Assembly: GCA_038245725.1 (NCBI GenBank)
Contig: JBBRSD010000001.1
Location: forward strand, 124,001 to 188,000
Length of the DNA stretch: 64,000 nucleotides
Direction: 5' to 3'
Origin: JBBRSD01 sp038245725
GTDB taxonomy: Bacteria; Actinomycetota; Coriobacteriia; Anaerosomatales; JAAXUF01
In this document: one piece after another, positions 59,207-64,000 of the stretch
How positions within the stretch are numbered: position 1 is the first letter of the stretch
How the letters are laid out: every line of letters starts with the position of its first letter
Notes under the pieces: model-generated
What the model was told of the DNA's origin: nothing
Database searches by the model: none
Seen by the model: the letters and a program-made list of their open reading frames with translations, nothing else
Position numbers and translations under genes: made by a program

Positions 59207-59618
59207 GCGAGAGCGCGCGGGTCGATTGGTCCGAGCAGCGGCAATCGTTCTGGCCGTGGCTGCGATGCTCGCCGCCATCACAGCTCTCACGGCCTGCAAA
59301 TCGGCGCCGACGGATAGTGGCATCGTCGGAACGGTGACAATCGGGCCAACACAGCCGGTGTCGAGACCGGGCACCCCCGACACCAGGCCGTACGCCGCCG
59401 AGCTCTCGATTGCGCCCAAGGTGGGGCTGCACCTGAAGCGACCAGCCACGGTCACGAGCGCCGAAGACGGCAGCTTCAAGGTCAACCTTGAGCCGGGGTC
59501 GTACGTGATCTCGACCGCCGGTTCGCAGAGCCCGCCGACGCTCGCACCTGTCGAGGTGGTCGTGCAGCCTCACCAGTTCGCCACGGTCGAGCTGAGTTTC
59601 GACAGCGGGATTCGATAG
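59193..59618 (+). CDS. Putative lipoprotein with carboxypeptidase-regulatory-like domain
   Basis: 141 residues. A signal sequence ends in a lipobox (ITALTAC, Cys35). The rest contains GSFKVNLEPGSYVIS, like the carboxypeptidase-regulatory-type beta sandwich. Position is cell surface. The start ATG lies 14 bases before the clpB stop, in another frame; a TTG at 59226 is the alternative. Function unknown. Confidence 0.7.
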
Positions 59619-59634
59619 GGACTGAGGTGAACAC

Positions 59635-61368
59635 GTGAAGCGTCGTCTGCGCACTAGGCTCGGTGTCGTCTCGGCGCTGCTTGCGGTGCTTGCGCTCATC
59701 TGGGCGCTCCGCGTCGTGACCCCCTGGGTCGACCGCACCGCGGCCGTGATCACCGGCGTCGTCGTTACGGTGCTACTCGTGGTCTTGCTGGATCGGCTCA
59801 TCTTGCTCGTCGGCCCCCGTGTCTGGCGCTTCGTGCACAGCGTCGGGGTCAGCCTCGGGAGTGCGCTCGAACGCGACCCGCAAGTCCGCTCTCTGGTCAG
59901 AAACCATCCCCGGCTCTTCGCGTGGCTGGGCGGGCGGTTCTCGGCGGAGAAGCCGGGCGGTCTGTACCTCAGCGTGACGTCTGCTGCCGCGATCTACTTC
60001 TTCTCGGGCTTCGTGTCGATCGCGCTCTCCCTCGCGTCCACAAGCGCGATCACCCGCTTCGACCCGCAGGTCTCCGCGTTGCTGCGGGCGTTTCGCACTC
60101 CTGGGCTGACCCGCGTGTTCTGGGTGGCGACCGTTGCCTCGGATCCCCGAGTCGTCGCGCTGGCGACGGTCGGTACGGTGCTCGCGCTGGCGATGTGGGG
60201 TAAGCGATCGCAGGCGATGCTCTTTGTGCTCACTATGCTCGGGGGAGCGCTCGTGCAGACGGCCGCGCAGCTCCTCGTCCATCGGGTTCGTCCGCCCGCC
60301 GCATTCGCACTCATCACGGTGCCCACCTCGTTCAGCTTCCCATCGGGTCCGTCGCTGGCGACCATGCTCTTCCTCGGCGCGTTGCTGTTCGTGTTGTGGC
60401 GTTCATCGCGCAGTCTTGCGGTTCGGCTGGCCGCGCTTTGGGTCGCTCTATTCGCGATCGCGTTCGTGGGAATGTCGCGAGTCTATCTGGGCACGCACTG
60501 GATGAGCGATGTCGTCGCATCCTGGTCGCTCGCGCTCGCCTGGCTCTCCGTTGCGAGCGCTTACTACCTCATCCGAGTGCGTTATCACGGCCTCCGAGAG
60601 ACCTCGCCGCCGCTGTGGACCCGGAACGTCCGCCTCGCGGTCACCGTCGTCGCCAGCGCGGCGAGCCTCGTTGCTGTTGTCGTTGGCGCTCAGGCCGATC
60701 CTCTGCTCGCAACGGCCGCCGCCCAGCCTGCCACGAAGTCATGGGTGGTCACGACCACGTCCACTGGCGCGCCCATCCCCACGACCGCAGACATGCAACA
60801 GCTGCCAATCTTCGCCGAGAAGCTCGATGGCACGCACCAGGAGCCGATCGGCATCGTCTTTGTGGGGACGCAGACGCAGCTGACGTCTGCGTTTCAGGCG
60901 GCAGGGTGGCTGGTGGCCGACAAGCCCTCGGTAGCCACGCTCTTCCGTGCATCGCTTGCCGCGATCGCGAACCGTCCCTACCCGAACGCTCCCGTCACGC
61001 CGACTTTCCTAGGTGGCGACGTTCAGGATGTCGCGTTTGAGAAGTCCGCCGGAGCGGCCACGGTTCGCACGCGGCACCACGTCCGGTTCTGGAAGACGCA
61101 CGAGACGTTCGGCGGAGTGCCGGTCTGGGTGGCAACGGCGTCGTTCGACACGCGCCTGGAGATCGGCAGCGCCATTCCGTTGCCGACCCATCACATCGAT
61201 CCGAACATCGACGCCGAGCAGCTCTACATCGTCCAAGACCTCGTTCGTACGAGAGCGGTCGCACTTACCGAGCGAGTTCGCGTGACGCAGCCGGATGCAG
61301 GCACGAACGCGCAGGGCGACCAGTGGTTCACGCAAGGCTACGCGTCGGTGTTGACGTCCATCCGTTAG
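59635..61368 (+). CDS. PAP2-like phosphatase domain fused to LssY C-terminal domain
   Basis: 577 residues. Two early helices, then a PAP2 core: LLVHRVRPP (motif 1), FPSGPSLAT (motif 2, P236-P239), SRVYLGTHWMSDV (motif 3). Motif 2 is PSGP instead of PSGH, so the catalytic-type His is missing. From about residue 355 a soluble LssY-C-like domain follows (MQQLPIFAEKLDGTHQEPIGIVFVG, in two parts). It may dephosphorylate lipids weakly or have lost activity. It follows the lipoprotein gene after 16 bases. Confidence 0.8.
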   Translation: MKRRLRTRLGVVSALLAVLALIWALRVVTPWVDRTAAVITGVVVTVLLVVLLDRLILLVGPRVWRFVHSVGVSLGSALERDPQVRSLVRNHPRLFAWLGGRFSAEKPGGLYLSVTSAAAIYFFSGFVSIALSLASTSAITRFDPQVSALLRAFRTPGLTRVFWVATVASDPRVVALATVGTVLALAMWGKRSQAMLFVLTMLGGALVQTAAQLLVHRVRPPAAFALITVPTSFSFPSGPSLATMLFLGALLFVLWRSSRSLAVRLAALWVALFAIAFVGMSRVYLGTHWMSDVVASWSLALAWLSVASAYYLIRVRYHGLRETSPPLWTRNVRLAVTVVASAASLVAVVVGAQADPLLATAAAQPATKSWVVTTTSTGAPIPTTADMQQLPIFAEKLDGTHQEPIGIVFVGTQTQLTSAFQAAGWLVADKPSVATLFRASLAAIANRPYPNAPVTPTFLGGDVQDVAFEKSAGAATVRTRHHVRFWKTHETFGGVPVWVATASFDTRLEIGSAIPLPTHHIDPNIDAEQLYIVQDLVRTRAVALTERVRVTQPDAGTNAQGDQWFTQGYASVLTSIR

Positions 61369-61440
61369 ACGCGGCGAGCGCCCAAGCGCCGGCCCACGCC
61401 CTTCCGATCGCCGCCGCGATTCGATTCCGGCGAGGCGGGT

Positions 61441-61455
61441 ACGTTCTCCGAACGT
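61441..61455. promoter_or_regulatory. Perfect inverted repeat upstream of the His/Met-rich gene
   Basis: ACGTTC-TCC-GAACGT is an exact six-base inverted repeat with a three-base centre, 25 bases before the ATG at 61481. It may be an operator, for instance of a metal-responsive repressor; this is an inference. Confidence 0.4.
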
Positions 61456-61480
61456 CCCTCAACACGAATGGAGGCCTCCA

Positions 61481-61786
61481 ATGGGCCACCCGATGATGCA
61501 CCATCCGTCCCACAGCGGCAGCGAGGATTGGACGAGGATGTTCTTCATCCCGATCCCGATGGCGATGTTCGGCGTTCTGACCGCGTTCATGTTCGGTGCC
61601 AGCCTTGGCGCGATGCTTGGACGCAAGCACGCTGCAATGGGTACCAGCGGCCACGGCATGATGGCCTGGAAGCACCCCATGGGCATGGGCACGATGGGCA
61701 TGGGGCATCACCACCACGGCGCCGGCCCGTCATGCCGCTGCGATGACGGCTCCGAGGGTTCCAGCGAAACCGTCGCCGAGAAGTAG
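61481..61786 (+). CDS. Small His/Met-rich membrane protein
   Basis: 101 residues. A Met/His-rich start (MGHPMMHHPSH), one hydrophobic segment (MFFIPIPMAMFGVLTAFMFGASLGAML, over 20-46), and a His/Met-rich tail (MGMGTMGMGHHHHGAG) with SCRCDD. This suggests binding of copper, silver, nickel or zinc at the membrane. GGAGG lies before the ATG. No family could be named. Confidence 0.65.
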   Translation: MGHPMMHHPSHSGSEDWTRMFFIPIPMAMFGVLTAFMFGASLGAMLGRKHAAMGTSGHGMMAWKHPMGMGTMGMGHHHHGAGPSCRCDDGSEGSSETVAEK

Positions 61787-61807
61787 GCGGCGACCTCCTC
61801 GGCGACG

Positions 61808-62953
61808 CTACTTCTCTTCGGCTAGCCGGACCTGGTTCCTGCCGGCGCCTTTCGACGCGTAAAGCGCCAGGTCGGCAGCGGCGATGAGCTCGTCACCGGT
61901 GGTTCCGTTTTGCGGGAAGTCGGCGATTCCAAAGGACATGGTCACGGCGAGCGTCGATGTGCCGAAGGGTATCTCGGTGGCTTCGACCTTGGACCGCAGC
62001 GCCTCCGTGCGTGCGAGGGCGTCGTCACGGCCCATGTCGGGAAAGACGATGAGGAACTCCTCGCCTCCATACCGGCAGCCGATGTCGCTGCGCCGGCAGA
62101 AGCGCGTCACCACGCCTCCTAGAACCCGCAGCACCTCGTCACCCGCAAGATGGCCGTGCTCATCGTTGATGTTCTTGAAGTGGTCGATATCCCCCATCAC
62201 GACGCTGATGGGGTAATGATGCCGTTCCGCGCGCGCCAACTCGCGGTCGAACGTTTCGTCGAGGTACCGGCGATTGAAGAGCGCCGTGAGCGGATCGTGG
62301 ATCACCTGGTCGCTCAATCGGGCCTGGAGCGCCTTGACCTCGTCTTCGGCCTGCTTCCTCGCGGTGACGTCGGCGATGAGGAAGATCAGCGCGCTCCGCT
62401 CACCGGCCTCCATCAGAGAGTCTGACGCCTCGGCCTGCATGATCGAGCCATCCTTCCGCACGCCGCGAAATTCGAGATGAGCCGATTTCTCGGTGCCCGC
62501 CAGCATTCCGCGCATGTGCTGATCAACGCGCGGCCTGTCCTCCGCGAGTACCAAGGCCAGAAGCGAGAGCCGCATCATCTGCTCGGTGGAGTAACCGAAC
62601 ACCTCCGAGATCTGCGCGTTCACGTAGGTGAACCGGTCGTCATCGATAATGCCGATGCCGACCAGCGATTGATCCGCCAAGCCGCGAAACTTTGCCTCGG
62701 ATTCCCGAAGGGCGCGCGTGATCTTCTCATTCTCCTGAAGAGCCGCGGTCACCTGCTCTGTGCGGCGGCGCACCTCATCTTCGAGCGTGACCGTCGTCTG
62801 AAAGAGAGAGAAATCCGAGTTCTCGATGCTGATGCTGCGCTCTGCTCGGTCCATGAGCACCTGCACCATCTTGTTCAGACGGCGGATCTCGGCTTGCATC
62901 TCCGGATTCTCGGCCGTTGGCGTGGCCGAGTCATGTTCGGGAGTCTCATCCAT
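61808..62953 (-). CDS. PAS-domain diguanylate cyclase
   Basis: 381 residues, no membrane helix. A coiled coil (about 18-80) leads to a PAS domain (about 85-205, with EFRGVRKDGSIMQAE) and a GGDEF domain. GGEEF (296-300) is intact, with an RxxD inhibitory site (287-290) five residues before it. It makes cyclic-di-GMP. Its start overlaps the FIST gene by eight bases, so both work together. Confidence 0.92.
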   Translation of the reverse strand: MDETPEHDSATPTAENPEMQAEIRRLNKMVQVLMDRAERSISIENSDFSLFQTTVTLEDEVRRRTEQVTAALQENEKITRALRESEAKFRGLADQSLVGIGIIDDDRFTYVNAQISEVFGYSTEQMMRLSLLALVLAEDRPRVDQHMRGMLAGTEKSAHLEFRGVRKDGSIMQAEASDSLMEAGERSALIFLIADVTARKQAEDEVKALQARLSDQVIHDPLTALFNRRYLDETFDRELARAERHHYPISVVMGDIDHFKNINDEHGHLAGDEVLRVLGGVVTRFCRRSDIGCRYGGEEFLIVFPDMGRDDALARTEALRSKVEATEIPFGTSTLAVTMSFGIADFPQNGTTGDELIAAADLALYASKGAGRNQVRLAEEK

Positions 62954-64000
62954 GCCGCGCCCCGATGGCCACCCCGGTCAGCGTCTGATTGACGTGGACC
63001 CCGCGCGTCTGTTCTCCGTACGTGTTGAATCCGACCCCGTTGTGGCGCTGGTAGATGGCCGTCACTTCTGCGGTGAGGCCCGATTCCGAGATCTCGCGTT
63101 GCCGAAGAATGCAGTCGAAAGCGAGCAGGCACTGGATCTCTTCGAGGTCCTCTTGAAGTGCGTCAAGGGCCTCGTCCATGTTCGCCACCAGGTCACCGGC
63201 ACGAGCGACCCTCAGCACCAGCCCTTCCTCTATCGCAGAGTAAAACGTGAGGCTACCGTCGTAGTTGGACCTCTGGACCGATCGCACGAAGTCGGTGCCG
63301 TCGATCATCACTACGATCGGATTGGTCGCGAACGTCGCGGTGTCGAGCTCCGAGACGTCGGCGTCGATGTGCCGGGCGTACTCCTCGGCGGCTGGCCACC
63401 CGTTGATCTCGCTCACCCTCCGAATCGCGGGATCGGCATCTGTGACGACCAAGCGCTCGGCGGAAGGGAGGAAGTGCTGGATCCTGAATGTCCGGAAAGG
63501 GAGAGGAGTGGAAACCAACGCGAAGGCAGCGGCGTCCGGATAGAACGCGCCGTCTGCGTAGACGAATGTCACCACAAATTCGCCACCGTCACCCGCCGAG
63601 CCTCCAACCAGCGGAATCTTGTCCAACGCGTGCTGCATCACATTGGTGACGAGCTCTTCGCGCATTCCCAACCCATCGATGAGCTGGATTGCGAATGTGT
63701 TGTCCGAGTTCGCCTGCGGAGATGTTTGTTCCAGTTCTTGAAGGAGTCGCTGTGCGAGCGCTTGCCCGTGCGCCGACTCGAAGGTCTGGAGGGCGCCAAG
63801 CCATCCGGTTGTGGCGGCGAAGTCGTCACTGGGGAAGCTGACTCCTGAGAGGCTGCGCTGAAGACATCCCCCCGGCCCGATCTCCCCGGCGGTCGTGCAG
63901 CCAATCACCTGCGTCCCCGCGAAGAGGCGGCTGATCTCCGAAGCAAGAGCGTTCAGGTCGTAGTCGATCGAGCAGAAGAACATGACGAGCGCCATGTCCG
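62946..64000 (-). CDS. FIST-domain sensory protein (cut by window edge)
   Basis: About 350 residues of the protein are in the window; its start may lie beyond position 64000. FIST-N features are VIGCTTAGEIGPGG and the SGVSFPSDDF segment; the C-terminal part has GGSAGDGGEF and a long FIST-C region ending GVGFNTYGEQTRGVHVNQTLTG (in parts). FIST proteins bind small ligands; NosP relatives carry haem for NO sensing. The coupled PAS-GGDEF cyclase is the likely output. A haem site cannot be judged from this sequence. Confidence 0.88.
   Translation of the reverse strand, partial: DMALVMFFCSIDYDLNALASEISRLFAGTQVIGCTTAGEIGPGGCLQRSLSGVSFPSDDFAATTGWLGALQTFESAHGQALAQRLLQELEQTSPQANSDNTFAIQLIDGLGMREELVTNVMQHALDKIPLVGGSAGDGGEFVVTFVYADGAFYPDAAAFALVSTPLPFRTFRIQHFLPSAERLVVTDADPAIRRVSEINGWPAAEEYARHIDADVSELDTATFATNPIVVMIDGTDFVRSVQRSNYDGSLTFYSAIEEGLVLRVARAGDLVANMDEALDALQEDLEEIQCLLAFDCILRQREISESGLTAEVTAIYQRHNGVGFNTYGEQTRGVHVNQTLTGVAIGARHG

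Overview
The window is a high-GC chromosomal segment from what looks like an anaerobic actinobacterium. Evidence for Actinomycetota is the dnaK-grpE-dnaJ-hspR-clpB order with an HspR-type repressor, the lysC-asd pair with an internal lysC start, GTG-rich starts and a secreted protein resembling actinobacterial cell-envelope proteins. Evidence for anaerobic life is a four-subunit ferredoxin-dependent 2-oxoacid oxidoreductase, [NiFe]-hydrogenase maturation genes with a nickel transporter, an AmrS-type radical SAM enzyme and a hydrogenase-like iron-sulfur signalling protein. Together this suggests a Coriobacteriia-like lineage, which is an inference. I saw no rRNA, tRNA, insertion sequence, prophage or CRISPR array.

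Region by region. Positions 1-5100 hold the start of a DEAD-box helicase, a GNAT/RHH toxin-antitoxin pair with a palindromic operator, an epimerase, a nitroreductase, a DedA protein and a bacterial eRF1-like (hibernation-factor-like) protein. Positions 5200-8413 hold the SRP RNA followed by dnaX-ebfC-recR. Positions 8592-11625 encode the 2-oxoacid:ferredoxin oxidoreductase (gamma-delta-alpha-beta). Positions 11757-23659 are rich in signalling: two HD-GYP proteins, an OmpR-type two-component system, lysC-asd, a QueT transporter and a fusion of a [FeFe]-hydrogenase-like module to a diguanylate cyclase. Positions 23671-30425 hold amrS, a glycosyltransferase, a TSUP permease, a GNAT protein, a LytS/LytR-type system and a YfcE-like phosphodiesterase. 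Positions 30450-33998 hold a glucose-6-phosphate isomerase, an EamA transporter and an RHH/PIN toxin-antitoxin pair.

Positions 34057-42715 (minus strand) form one compact run: nikR, a fused CbiM/N/Q nickel transporter, CbiO with a His-rich tail, a zinc-ribbon HEPN-like protein, hypF, hypC, hypD and hypE. Nickel sensing, uptake and [NiFe] cofactor assembly would be made together; hypE carries an apparent one-base deletion. Positions 43214-45640 encode thioredoxin and thioredoxin reductase behind an unusual membrane-anchored PIN-TPR protein. Positions 45714-59206 hold a secreted protein, lon, a sugar epimerase, a UDG-fold-like protein, a ferredoxin and the heat-shock cluster. The end holds a lipoprotein, a PAP2/LssY protein, a His/Met-rich peptide, and a FIST sensor overlapping a PAS-GGDEF cyclase.

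A theme across the window is cyclic-di-GMP signalling: two cyclases with intact GGDEF/GGEEF and inhibitory RxxD sites and two HD-GYP phosphodiesterases, each tied to a different sensor (hydrogenase-like Fe-S module, FIST/PAS, extracellular domain, PocR/GAF). All functions are read from sequence motifs by eye; no database search was run.
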